A stretch of 10,235 nucleotides of DNA from an uncultured Lachnospiraceae bacterium (GCA_958426095.1 CATZYB010000093.1:1-10235); one strand, 5' to 3'; positions 1 through 7,771 are shown, counted from the first letter of the stretch. Notes: generated from the sequence alone by a model not told the origin. Program-made: numbers and translations.

Positions 1-627
1 GATTTCGTTTCTGAAAGATTTACCAATCTGTCCAATACCGAAAGGAATTTTTTTACGGGATGTTCTCTGAACATTTTTAAAGTTTACAAAGATGCCCTGT
101 GCTGTTTCCGGTCTCAGATATACCGTATTCTTTGCATCTTCTGTAACACCCTGGAAGGTTTTGAACATCAGATTGAACTGACGGATCTCTGTAAAATTAT
201 GGGCGCCGCAGGTCGGACATGGAATCTTATGCTCTGCAATAAAATTCTGCATTTCCTCATTGGACCATCCATCCACAGAACTTCTCAGTTCGATACCCTT
301 TTCAGCGCTGAAATCCTCAATGATCTTATCCGCACGGAAACGTTCATGACATTCTTTACAATCCATCAAAGGATCTGAAAAGCCGCCCAGATGACCGGAA
401 GCTACCCATGTCTGCGGATTCATGAGAATCGCACAGTCCACGCCAACATTGTATGGATTCTCCTGAATAAATTTCTGCCACCATGCACGTTTTACATTAT
501 TTTTAAGCTCTACACCAAGATTTCCGTAATCCCATGTATTGGCAAGACCGCCGTAAATTTCAGAACCAGGATATACAAATCCTCTGGCCTTCGCCAAAGC
601 AACAATTTTTTCCATTGTTTTTTCCAT
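1..627 (-). CDS. glyQS: glycyl-tRNA synthetase, alpha2 (single-chain) type, C-terminal part missing at window edge
   Basis: Class II aminoacyl-tRNA synthetase that charges tRNA-Gly with glycine in the cytoplasm. Only the first 209 residues lie in the window; the family is usually about 460 residues, so the gene runs off the left edge. Visible hallmarks are an N-terminal GFVYPGSEIYGGLANTWDYG block (residues 16-35), two CxxC pairs (C90/C93 and C137/C140) that could bind zinc, the YLRPETAQGIF block (170-180), and the start of class II motif 2, FRNE (205-208), just before the edge. This is the eukaryote/archaeon-like homodimeric enzyme, not the bacterial alpha2beta2 GlyQ+GlyS pair; it is also often named glyS. 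The ATG at 627 is chosen because GAGGT lies 9 nt upstream (637-641); a second in-frame ATG at 615 has no such site. It has its own promoter and a leader of about 30 nt. Identity is clear from the sequence. Confidence 0.97.
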   Translation of the reverse strand, partial: MEKTMEKIVALAKARGFVYPGSEIYGGLANTWDYGNLGVELKNNVKRAWWQKFIQENPYNVGVDCAILMNPQTWVASGHLGGFSDPLMDCKECHERFRADKIIEDFSAEKGIELRSSVDGWSNEEMQNFIAEHKIPCPTCGAHNFTEIRQFNLMFKTFQGVTEDAKNTVYLRPETAQGIFVNFKNVQRTSRKKIPFGIGQIGKSFRNEI

Positions 628-664
628 AATGCTTCTACCTCACTCAATTCTTTTCGCTTGTTTT

Positions 665-693
665 ATTGTATCCTTTATCGATGCTTTTTTCAA
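665..693 (-). promoter_or_regulatory. sigma-A type promoter for glyQS
   Basis: Reading the minus strand, TTGAAA (688-693) and TACAAT (665-670) are separated by exactly 17 nt; each hexamer matches 5 of 6 consensus positions. The predicted start of transcription near 658 leaves a leader of about 30 nt before the ATG at 627. That is too short for a T-box, so charging-responsive attenuation is not visible here. The promoter lies in the gap after recO, which suggests glyQS is at least partly expressed independently of the era-recO unit. Confidence 0.8.
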
Positions 694-725
694 GATTTTT
701 TATGGGTACAACCCCTTTAAAATCT
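693..725 (-). repeat. interrupted inverted repeat between recO and glyQS
   Basis: The outer arms AGATTTT (693-699) and AAAATCT (719-725) are perfectly complementary. Inside them, GGGT (704-707) and ACCC (711-714) form a short GC stem with a 3-nt loop. The element starts 7 nt after the recO stop and its far end touches the glyQS -35 hexamer. No U-run follows it on the minus strand, so it is a poor intrinsic terminator. It could be a weak mRNA 3' structure or an operator-like site. The role is unknown. Confidence 0.35.
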
Positions 726-732
726 ATTTCTT

Positions 733-1491
733 TTAAAAATTGCCCGGATTTTCCATAATATTCAGAATTTCCAGGGATTTGAATGTCTTATCAATATGTT
801 CCCTTATGTAATGCTCCATCACTTTCTGCAATTGATGCAGTACTTCCGGAGATACGTTGAATGTATAAAGTTTCTCGATCGGCGACGCAATAATATACTG
901 GGCCGCATAGAGGGCCGAAGGGTCTAAAGGCAGAACCCTGCCGGCCTCGGGAAGACACTGGTCGCAGACAACGCCGTTTCGTGTTGGGCTGAAATGTCTC
1001 AATTCCGTTTCTTTCCCGCAGATGATGCAGTGGAAACATTCCGGATACTCACCGTTGACAACAAAGATTCTAAGCTCGTAAATCACCCGTATCAAAGCCT
1101 TAGGTACCGAATCCCGACAGAGAATACGGAGGGTTTGGTAAAGGAGTTTAAGCAGCTCTACTTCATTATTATTCTCTCTGGCATAATACCCGGCCATTTC
1201 CAGAAAATAGGAAGCATAACAGGCCCTCAGCGGCTCCTTTGGAATTTCTTCAAAATAATTGGTAATCTCCGCTGAAACAAGGGTGTAGGCGTTTTTGCCT
1301 TCAATCACCCGAAAGGTGCCAAAGGCAAACAACTGGGTCCCGGCCAGCAAAGCGCTGTATTGCCGCCTGGCCCCTCTGGCAAAGGCCGTAATTTTTCCCC
1401 GTTCCTTTGTCAGAAGCACCACACGCCGGTCGTATTCATTTATCGGAGATGTACCGATCACCATTCCAGTGACCGCTGTCGATTCTATCAT
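733..1491 (-). CDS. recO: DNA repair protein RecO
   Basis: RecO helps load RecA onto SSB-coated single-stranded DNA in the RecFOR recombination pathway and can anneal complementary strands. The 252-residue length is typical. The N-terminal OB-fold region begins with the characteristic VTGMVIG...NEYDRRVVLLTKERGKI pattern (about residues 7-34) and continues with FARGARR (37-43). A helical middle region follows, then a zinc-finger-like cluster with C155/C158 and C176/C179 (an extra C152 is nearby), as in Gram-positive RecO proteins. The ATG at 1491 is 8 bp past the era stop, and an AGGTGA-type ribosome binding site overlaps that stop, implying co-transcription and perhaps translational coupling with era. 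It ends with TAA, followed by the glyQS promoter. Confident by motif and by the conserved era-recO neighbourhood. Confidence 0.95.
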   Translation of the reverse strand: MIESTAVTGMVIGTSPINEYDRRVVLLTKERGKITAFARGARRQYSALLAGTQLFAFGTFRVIEGKNAYTLVSAEITNYFEEIPKEPLRACYASYFLEMAGYYARENNNEVELLKLLYQTLRILCRDSVPKALIRVIYELRIFVVNGEYPECFHCIICGKETELRHFSPTRNGVVCDQCLPEAGRVLPLDPSALYAAQYIIASPIEKLYTFNVSPEVLHQLQKVMEHYIREHIDKTFKSLEILNIMENPGNF

Positions 1492-1499
1492 TCTATCAC

Positions 1500-2408
1500 C
1501 TAATAATCGTTTTTATCATAGCCAAAATTCTTTATAAGAAAATCGCTGTCTCTCCAGTCTTTTTTGACCTTGACCCAAAGCTGTAGATTAACCTTTGTGT
1601 CCAGCAGATTCTCAATCTCATACCGGGCATTTTGCCCAATCTGCCGGAGCATCCGCCCCTGCTTGCCAATGATCATTCCTTTGTGAGATTCCCTCTCACA
1701 GACAATAGTTGCATGAATATCCATCATATGACCCTGACGGCGCATTTTCATAGATTCCACAGAAACCGCAATCCCATGCGGTACTTCCGCATCCATAAGG
1801 CGCAGTACCTTTTCCCGGATCAGTTCGGCCACGATCTGGCGTTCCGGCTGGTCAGTTACCACATCATCATCATAAAATTTCGGTCCTTCCGGAAGATATT
1901 TCATAATTGAAGCAATAACATCTTTACAATTCTCACCAGTGAAGGCACAGCATGGAATAATTTCTGCAAACTCCATCAGACTGCCATATACTTTCATAAC
2001 TTCCAGAAGTTCTTCTTTCTTTACCATGTCCATTTTATTGATAATGAGAAGAATCGGCGTCTTCGTCTTTTTAAGCTGCTCAATGATATGCTGTTCCCCG
2101 GCCCCGACAAAGGTAGACGGCTCCACAAGCCATAATATCACATCCACCTCATTGAGCGTCCGTTCCGCCACATTCACCATATACTCGCCAAGCTTATTTT
2201 TCGCCTTATGAATTCCCGGCGTATCCAGAAAGACAATCTGACCTTCCTCGCTTGTGTATACGGTCTGAATCCGGTTTCTTGTCGTCTGGGGCTTATTGGA
2301 TGTGATCGCTATCTTCTGCCCGATGAGCTGATTCATCAAAGTGGATTTTCCCACATTGGGGCGGCCGATCAGTGTGACAAAGCCGGACTTAAAATGATTT
2401 TTTTCCAT
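1500..2408 (-). CDS. era: GTPase Era, 30S ribosome assembly factor
   Basis: Essential Ras-like GTPase with a C-terminal KH domain that binds the 3' end of 16S rRNA and assists 30S maturation. Numbering from the chosen start (302 residues): G1/P-loop GRPNVGKST (15-23), G2 region PQTTRNRI (40-47), G3 DTPG (62-65), G4 NKMD (124-127), and G5 region CCAFTGEN (153-160). The KH domain carries the signature GKQG (248-251) and the protein ends near the usual family length. In G5 the usual Ser-Ala pair reads Cys-Ala (154-155). An upstream in-frame ATG at 2429 would add seven residues and overlaps the stop of the peptidase gene. The ATG at 2408 is preferred because AAGGAG (2419-2424) lies between the two, 10 nt before it, and because Era proteins normally begin close to this point. 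The gap from the M16C stop is 17 bp and recO follows after 8 bp. Confidence 0.96.
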   Translation of the reverse strand: MEKNHFKSGFVTLIGRPNVGKSTLMNQLIGQKIAITSNKPQTTRNRIQTVYTSEEGQIVFLDTPGIHKAKNKLGEYMVNVAERTLNEVDVILWLVEPSTFVGAGEQHIIEQLKKTKTPILLIINKMDMVKKEELLEVMKVYGSLMEFAEIIPCCAFTGENCKDVIASIMKYLPEGPKFYDDDVVTDQPERQIVAELIREKVLRLMDAEVPHGIAVSVESMKMRRQGHMMDIHATIVCERESHKGMIIGKQGRMLRQIGQNARYEIENLLDTKVNLQLWVKVKKDWRDSDFLIKNFGYDKNDY

Positions 2409-2418
2409 ATATTGTATT

Positions 2419-2424
2419 CTCCTT
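2419..2424 (-). promoter_or_regulatory. ribosome binding site that fixes the era start
   Basis: AAGGAG on the minus strand, 10 nt before the ATG at 2408. It lies inside the first codons of the longer alternative frame starting at 2429, so it can only serve the downstream ATG. It sits wholly in the gap after the TGA of the M16C peptidase gene. Confidence 0.75.
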
Positions 2425-2425
2425 A

Positions 2426-5395
2426 TCATGCTCCAGTCAACGGTTCAATTTTCTGGAACATATCTTTATTTTCCTGTATTTTGGCTGCATTTCCGACAAC
2501 GCAGCGCAGCCCTGAATGAACCACCGCATCAACGATCCCATAAAGACTGCGTATCGTTTCCACATCAGTATGAAGCAGCTCATAGCGATTCTTTTCCAGT
2601 TTTTCATAAGAAGTATGTGTCAGCCATGCGCTCAGGGACCTTGCGCCCTTGTCTGATGCGCCTAAAGGCACATCCACGCCGCTGATAGCTCCAATGATAA
2701 ACTTTCGCATGGTCCGTTCATCCGCTTCATAATTTTTCACATAATCCACAGCGCTCTCATAGACATCGTAAGTCTCTTTCAGATTTGGATCCCGGTAGGA
2801 TGTAAAATAGCCTGTACCATTCGGAGCAAAACCGCACATACAGCCATAGGCGCCGCCCTGGACTCTCAAGCGGATCCAGAGATAATCATAATTCATCATA
2901 ACTTTAAGGACACTGAGCGCCCCGTGATAAGCATAGCCAGCTTTTGCAAAATTACCGACACAGGCATCATACTGAACCATTCCCGCCGTCGTATAGGCCT
3001 CTGTGGAAATCCCTTCCATTGACTGATGAAGCGCTGATTTTACTTCCGGTAATATACCGCCTTCCGGCTCAGACTTATTGCCTCCATCCGCCAGAATCGG
3101 ATTGAGGACTTTCGTCATACTACCCACAATATCATTCAGCGACACGTCTGAACAAGTGACATCAATTAATAGATTTTCTTTTCGGAAAATCATTTTTGCC
3201 GTTTCTTCCAGGCCGGAAACAAGCGCTTCCTTCTGAGCATCAAAATCCTTATTCATTTTTTCAATAAAACGATAGTAGGCCATGCCCTCTTCATACTCTT
3301 TATACATTCCGGCCAGTGACATAAAACTGGTCGCCCGATTCACAGCCACCATATGACCGTTGCCGTTCATCATCATTTCCAGGCGGGATTTTAACTGACC
3401 GATAATTTCTTTCAGCCGTTTTGTATCAGACAGACGGCTCTCCGACATGATCTCACCCATTAACTGAACGCCGTCAGAAAGCTTTGGTACCAGCACTTTC
3501 ATAATAACTTCCAACTTTGGATACATGATATCTGTGCTTCCCTGTTCTGTATAAATATTTGTATTGGCCCGGATGCCGCCGGAATGAATATTGATTTCGT
3601 CGGCCAGTTCCGTATAGTCATGACGGTCTGTGTCCACATTGCCCAGAACCGACGATAATAAGCCAATATAAGGTATCTTTTCAAAAGGAACACTGCCCGT
3701 ATCAAATATCCATTTCACATAGGCAATCCCACGGCTTTCCACATCGTGATAAAGTACCGGGTACCCCTGGATTTCCTCATAATGATTGTAAAACGGCTGC
3801 GGCTTTGGCTCAATATCTTCAATTTCAAGAATCGGAATTTTCTCTAAATCCTCTGGTGCAGACGGTTCCTCCTGGTATTGTTTCAACGTCCTTGTCTGGA
3901 GGACCATGGCTTCCAAAGTCTCTCTGGACAGCCCGGCTTTATATTCAGCCAGCTTTCTGTCTGTTTCCGCCTCTGTCTTTTCCGTCAATCCCTTCTCCGG
4001 TGTGAGGATAAGCAGAGAACTATGATGATTATCCAGCAAATATGTCCGGATCAACTGCTCGAAATAGCCTTTATCGACATTTTCTTTCAGCATATCAAAG
4101 GTATCACTGGCCTGAATATGGATAAAAGGCTTTGTCTCGTCATAGAGCCAGCTATCCATTATCTGAAGGCCATACATAAGTCCTGCCGGATAGCGTCCGA
4201 AATCACCTTCCCGATATTTAAATTCATAGTAATTAATAGCGGCCATCAATGACTTTCTGTTAATTCCTTCTTCAACAAGTTTTGTCAGCGTTTTCCGGAT
4301 CACTTTCAGAAATTCTTCCTTCTGACTGGCTTCCGCATTTTTTACAATAATGCTCATATAAGGCTGTAAAATGCCATTATCCAGTTCGCCAAAAACATCC
4401 ATGCCGATACCGCTCTCCAAAAGGGCTTTTTTAAGTACGGCTCCCGGTGAAGACATAAGGACATATTCCAGAACCTGCATCGCCAGATAAAGTTCTCTGT
4501 CAAGACTCGTGCCAATGACCACGTTATAACTCAAATAGGTGTTTTCTTTTAATTCACTGTCATCATTGACAGCATAGGACGAACACACTTCACGCATAGC
4601 TTCAAAAGGCGCCTGCATTTTAATAGAAGAATCTACCTCAATGCTGTCATAATGATCCAGATAATGGGCATCAATAAAACTCAGTTTTTCTTCCACATCC
4701 ATATTCCCATAGAGATACAGCCAGGCATTGGACGGATGATAAAATTGTCTGTGAAAATCTAAAAACTGTTCGTAACTTAAATCCGGGATATTTGCCGGAT
4801 CACCACCGGATTCCACGCCATAGGTCGTATCCGGATAAAGGGTCTGGCTGATCTTCCGGAAAAGTACCTGTTCCGGCGATGAAAAAGCCCCTTTCATCTC
4901 ATTATAAACGACACCATTATATTTTAAAGGAGCCTCCTCGTTTTCCAGTTCATAATGCCAGCCTTCCTGCAAAAAGATTTCTTTATGCTGATAAATATCA
5001 GGCCTGAACACTGCATCCAGATAGACATGCATCAAATTTTGGAAATCCGTATCATTGCAGCTCGCCACCGGATAAACCGTTTTATCGGAATAAGTCATGG
5101 CATTTAAAAATGTATTCAATGAGCCTTTGACAAGCTCCACAAAGGGATCTTTGACCGGGAATTCCTCTGAACCGCAAAGTACTGAATGCTCCAGAATATG
5201 AGCCACCCCGGTACTGTCTTTCGGCGGTGTTCGGAAAGCTACATGAAATACTTTATTTATATCTTCATTAGATAAAACGGCCACACGGGCGCCGCTTTTT
5301 TTGTGCTTTAAAAGCCAGGCTTCTGACTTTAACTCTTCAATATATGTCTTCTCCAGAATTGTATATGCTTTCGGTATTTTCACTGTCTGATTCAT
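2426..5395 (-). CDS. PreP-like M16C zinc metallopeptidase (insulinase/pitrilysin superfamily)
   Basis: Single-chain 989-residue peptidase related to mitochondrial/chloroplast presequence protease and yeast Cym1, which degrade short unstructured peptides inside a closed two-half chamber. The inverted zinc motif HILEH is at 66-70 (zinc ligands H66 and H70, catalytic E69). A distal Glu in GVVYNEMKG (E166) lies 96 residues further on, the spacing expected of the third ligand in PreP. The order appears to be N-terminal M16 catalytic domain, inactive M16_C domain, a helical M16C-associated linker (roughly 460-720), and a C-terminal half holding RVQGGAY (about 843-849), which resembles the Arg/Tyr substrate-binding pair. 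No signal peptide or membrane segment is seen, so a cytosolic role in peptide clearance is inferred. The ATG at 5395 has GGAGG 7 nt upstream (5403-5407). It follows the amidase gene by 59 bp and precedes era by 17 bp. The actual substrates are unknown. Confidence 0.93.
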   Translation of the reverse strand: MNQTVKIPKAYTILEKTYIEELKSEAWLLKHKKSGARVAVLSNEDINKVFHVAFRTPPKDSTGVAHILEHSVLCGSEEFPVKDPFVELVKGSLNTFLNAMTYSDKTVYPVASCNDTDFQNLMHVYLDAVFRPDIYQHKEIFLQEGWHYELENEEAPLKYNGVVYNEMKGAFSSPEQVLFRKISQTLYPDTTYGVESGGDPANIPDLSYEQFLDFHRQFYHPSNAWLYLYGNMDVEEKLSFIDAHYLDHYDSIEVDSSIKMQAPFEAMREVCSSYAVNDDSELKENTYLSYNVVIGTSLDRELYLAMQVLEYVLMSSPGAVLKKALLESGIGMDVFGELDNGILQPYMSIIVKNAEASQKEEFLKVIRKTLTKLVEEGINRKSLMAAINYYEFKYREGDFGRYPAGLMYGLQIMDSWLYDETKPFIHIQASDTFDMLKENVDKGYFEQLIRTYLLDNHHSSLLILTPEKGLTEKTEAETDRKLAEYKAGLSRETLEAMVLQTRTLKQYQEEPSAPEDLEKIPILEIEDIEPKPQPFYNHYEEIQGYPVLYHDVESRGIAYVKWIFDTGSVPFEKIPYIGLLSSVLGNVDTDRHDYTELADEINIHSGGIRANTNIYTEQGSTDIMYPKLEVIMKVLVPKLSDGVQLMGEIMSESRLSDTKRLKEIIGQLKSRLEMMMNGNGHMVAVNRATSFMSLAGMYKEYEEGMAYYRFIEKMNKDFDAQKEALVSGLEETAKMIFRKENLLIDVTCSDVSLNDIVGSMTKVLNPILADGGNKSEPEGGILPEVKSALHQSMEGISTEAYTTAGMVQYDACVGNFAKAGYAYHGALSVLKVMMNYDYLWIRLRVQGGAYGCMCGFAPNGTGYFTSYRDPNLKETYDVYESAVDYVKNYEADERTMRKFIIGAISGVDVPLGASDKGARSLSAWLTHTSYEKLEKNRYELLHTDVETIRSLYGIVDAVVHSGLRCVVGNAAKIQENKDMFQKIEPLTGA

Positions 5396-5420
5396 ACATC
5401 AACCTCCATTTATTATATAA

Positions 5421-5449
5421 ACTGTACCATATTCCAGGGATTTATACAA
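5421..5449 (-). promoter_or_regulatory. possible internal promoter for the M16C peptidase gene
   Basis: TTGTAT (5444-5449) and TACAGT (5421-5426) are 17 nt apart on the minus strand, in the 59-bp gap after the amidase stop. The -35 matches only the TTG core and the -10 matches 4 of 6 positions. A separate TATAAT follows a few bases later (5412-5417) without a matching -35. A weak internal promoter is plausible, as is simple readthrough from the amidase promoter. Confidence 0.4.
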
Positions 5450-5454
5450 CCGGA

Positions 5455-6159
5455 TCAGCGACGGCTTTTCTCAGTCCGGATCCACACCTTCACATCATCA
5501 ATAAAGGTATCCCAGGCATCCTCATGCTCCACATAATACTTCGGACAGATTTTTCCCGTGACATCATAGTGGCGGATCACGTCTTTCGGCGAAACGTCCA
5601 GGTACATACAGAGCCATCCGGTCAGGTTCACCAGCGAACTATATGTATGATCATTAAATTTACCGTCGGCCGTCTCATGACAGACTTCTATGGAAACGGT
5701 ATCTGAATTTCTTTCATTCGAACAGTAGGCAATCTCGTTTGTCGGTATACACTGGATAATCTCTCCTTCCAGACCAACAATAAAATTACTGCTGGCATAG
5801 GTTTCCCCGCTGTCTTTCAGTCCTTCAAAAAAGTCCCGATTCGCCTGGGCGCTGCTGCCCGGATTTCCTACATAATGAATAACGATCCCTCGGACGCCAT
5901 CCGATGGTATACACGGCCTTGAATACTCGTTTGGCGTCAAAAGCTGTACATCAATATAGGGCCGGCCGTCATCATAAGCCGGGTCAGGGCTTCCGTAAGG
6001 ACTCACTCGGTTTTCCCGGGTACAGGCCCGGAAAATCAGACCGCACAACGTTACGGCAAGTAGGATCAAACAGCCCAGAATTGCAAATAAACGCACCCGT
6101 TCTTCATTGATATGTTTAACTTTTTTTACCTTCTTCTTTTTATTTTTGATGGCGTCCAC
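5455..6159 (-). CDS. membrane-anchored N-acetylmuramoyl-L-alanine amidase (Amidase_2 / T7 lysozyme fold)
   Basis: Predicted zinc amidase that cuts the bond between N-acetylmuramic acid and L-Ala in peptidoglycan. Its 234 residues comprise a Lys-rich cytoplasmic N-terminus (5-15), one hydrophobic segment (about 23-43), a short linker, then the Amidase_2 domain (about 88-230). H95 in GIVIHYVG is the likely first zinc ligand. RHYDVTGKICP supplies H197, K203 and C205, exactly the H-x5-K-x-C spacing of T7 lysozyme H122/K128/C130. The topology suggests a signal-anchored enzyme on the outer face of the membrane. The position matching T7 Tyr46 appears to be Ser (SSNFIV, 123-128), so the proton-transfer set may differ. 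The start is a GTG at 6159; no in-frame ATG exists near it, and the purine-rich GGAAGAGG lies immediately upstream with unusually tight spacing. It is the first gene after a good promoter and is followed by the M16C gene. A role in wall turnover or sporulation/germination is possible but unproven. Confidence 0.85.
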   Translation of the reverse strand: MDAIKNKKKKVKKVKHINEERVRLFAILGCLILLAVTLCGLIFRACTRENRVSPYGSPDPAYDDGRPYIDVQLLTPNEYSRPCIPSDGVRGIVIHYVGNPGSSAQANRDFFEGLKDSGETYASSNFIVGLEGEIIQCIPTNEIAYCSNERNSDTVSIEVCHETADGKFNDHTYSSLVNLTGWLCMYLDVSPKDVIRHYDVTGKICPKYYVEHEDAWDTFIDDVKVWIRTEKSRR

Positions 6160-6194
6160 CCTCTTCCATTCAATGACAAAATTCTGCCCATTTC

Positions 6195-6223
6195 ATTTTA
6201 TACCATATTGATCGAGTTTTCAA
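6195..6223 (-). promoter_or_regulatory. sigma-A type promoter for the amidase-M16C-era-recO unit
   Basis: TTGAAA (6218-6223) and TAAAAT (6195-6200) are separated by 17 nt on the minus strand; each matches 5 of 6 consensus positions. It lies just past the guaB terminator. Transcription would begin near 6188, leaving about 30 nt before the GTG start at 6159. Confidence 0.75.
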
Positions 6224-6241
6224 CGAAACTTCTCCTGGAAG

Positions 6242-6274
6242 AAAAACAAGGTGCTGTCGATTGACAACACCTTG
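6242..6274 (-). terminator. intrinsic terminator of guaB
   Basis: A 12-bp stem (6247-6258 paired with 6263-6274, one G-U pair on the minus strand) encloses a 4-nt loop. On the minus strand it is followed by a run of five T and then CTT. It lies about 36 nt after the guaB stop and separates guaB from the amidase promoter. Confidence 0.92.
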
Positions 6275-6310
6275 AATTCATTCTTATTTCATTTTATGCA
6301 GCAGCACAGA

Positions 6311-7762
6311 TTAGTCCACACTATAGTTCGGTGCTTCTTTTGTAATCTGAATGTCATGCGGATGACTTTCTTTCAGAGAAGCCGCACTGATCTTTACAAA
6401 CTGTCCATTATTTTTCAGCTCTTCAATATTCTTTGTGCCACAATATCCCATACCTGCACGCAGGCCTCCGATCAGCTGGAATACCGTGTCTTCCACAAGG
6501 CCTTTATAAGCCACACGGCCTTCAACACCTTCAGGAACCAGTTTCTTTGCATCAGCCTGGAAATAACGGTCTTTACTTCCATTTTCCATAGCGGCGATAG
6601 AGCCCATACCACGATATACTTTATATTTTCTTCCCTGATAAAGTTCAAAATCTCCAGGGCTTTCATCACAGCCGGCAAACATGCTGCCCATCATGCAGAC
6701 ATCCGCTCCAGCTGCGATCGCTTTTGTTATATCACCAGAATATTTGATACCGCCGTCGGCGATCAACGGAACACCGTATTCTTTAGCTACAGAATAGCAG
6801 TCCATAACGGCTGAAATCTGAGGTACGCCGATACCGGATACAACTCGGGTCGTACAGATCGAACCAGGGCCGATACCAACCTTCACAGCGTCAACACCGG
6901 CTTCGATCAAAGCACGGGTTGCATCAGCTGTCGCTACGTTACCGGCAATAACCTGCAGATCCGGAAAAGCATTTTTCAGCATACGTACACAGTTGAGAAC
7001 ATTTGCCGAATGTCCATGGGCTGAATCTACGACAACAACATCGACCTTTGCATTCACCAGTGCTTCTGCACGTTCAAGGATGTTCTGCGTCACACCCAAA
7101 GCCGCGCCGCAGAGAAGCCGTCCCTGGGAATCTTTGGCGGATAATGGATATTTGATCTGTTTTTCAATATCTTTAATGGTGATCAAACCTTTTAAATTGA
7201 AATTATCATCAACGATCGGGAGTTTTTCCACACGGGCTTTAGCGAGAATAGCTTTGGCCTCTTCCAGTGTTACGCCTTCCTTTGCTGTGATCAGGTTTTT
7301 GGAAGTCATGCACTCGGAAATTTTCTTAGAAAAATCTGTTTCAAATTTAAGATCTCGGTTTGTGATGATACCAACCAGTTTACCATTGTCAGTGATCGGG
7401 ACGCCGGATATACGAAATTTTGCCATCAGCATGTCCGCATCTGCCAATGTATGTTCAGAAGATAATGAAAATGGATCGGAAATAACACCGTTCTCTGAAC
7501 GTTTTACCTTATCAACCTCTTCAGCCTGTGCCGCAATAGACATATTTTTATGGATAATACCGATACCGCCCTGTCTTGCCATCGCAATGGCCATACGATG
7601 TTCTGTTACAGTATCCATACCTGCACTCATTAATGGCACATTCAGAAGAATCTTCTTTGTTAAATGTGTCTGAATGTTTACCTGATTTGGAATCACTTCC
7701 GAATACGCCGGAACAAGAAGCACGTCATCAAAGGTAATGCCTTCACCGATAATTCTACCCAT
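6311..7762 (-). CDS. guaB: IMP dehydrogenase
   Basis: Oxidises IMP to XMP with NAD+, the committed step of GTP synthesis. Its 483 residues match the bacterial family. The N-terminus GRIIGEGITFDDVLLVPAYS is diagnostic. A pair of CBS repeats (about 94-203) interrupts the TIM barrel, and the catalytic loop GIGPGSICTTR holds the nucleophile C303. Further on are the IMP-phosphate region IADGGIKYSGD (337-347), the flap dyad R399-Y400 in DRYF, and the standard end HPHDIQITKEAPNYS. An ATG at 7771 would add three residues. The ATG at 7762 is preferred because GAGAGG (7772-7777) lies 9 nt before it and because family members begin MG(K/R)IIGEG. It is transcribed from its own promoter with a leader of about 35 nt and ends at a strong terminator. 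No riboswitch fits in the leader. Nothing is missing from the catalytic set. Confidence 0.98.
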   Translation of the reverse strand: MGRIIGEGITFDDVLLVPAYSEVIPNQVNIQTHLTKKILLNVPLMSAGMDTVTEHRMAIAMARQGGIGIIHKNMSIAAQAEEVDKVKRSENGVISDPFSLSSEHTLADADMLMAKFRISGVPITDNGKLVGIITNRDLKFETDFSKKISECMTSKNLITAKEGVTLEEAKAILAKARVEKLPIVDDNFNLKGLITIKDIEKQIKYPLSAKDSQGRLLCGAALGVTQNILERAEALVNAKVDVVVVDSAHGHSANVLNCVRMLKNAFPDLQVIAGNVATADATRALIEAGVDAVKVGIGPGSICTTRVVSGIGVPQISAVMDCYSVAKEYGVPLIADGGIKYSGDITKAIAAGADVCMMGSMFAGCDESPGDFELYQGRKYKVYRGMGSIAAMENGSKDRYFQADAKKLVPEGVEGRVAYKGLVEDTVFQLIGGLRAGMGYCGTKNIEELKNNGQFVKISAASLKESHPHDIQITKEAPNYSVD

Positions 7763-7771
7763 TCTTATCAT

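Noticed and set aside
391..720. Plus-strand open frame over the glyQS start and its promoter
   Set aside because: It is antisense to a clear synthetase gene and its promoter, with no homology or initiation signal recognised.
6993..7673. Long plus-strand open frame (226 codons) opposite guaB
   Set aside because: It lies entirely within the strongly supported guaB gene on the other strand, has no convincing ribosome binding site and gives no recognisable protein. It is a shadow of guaB codon use.
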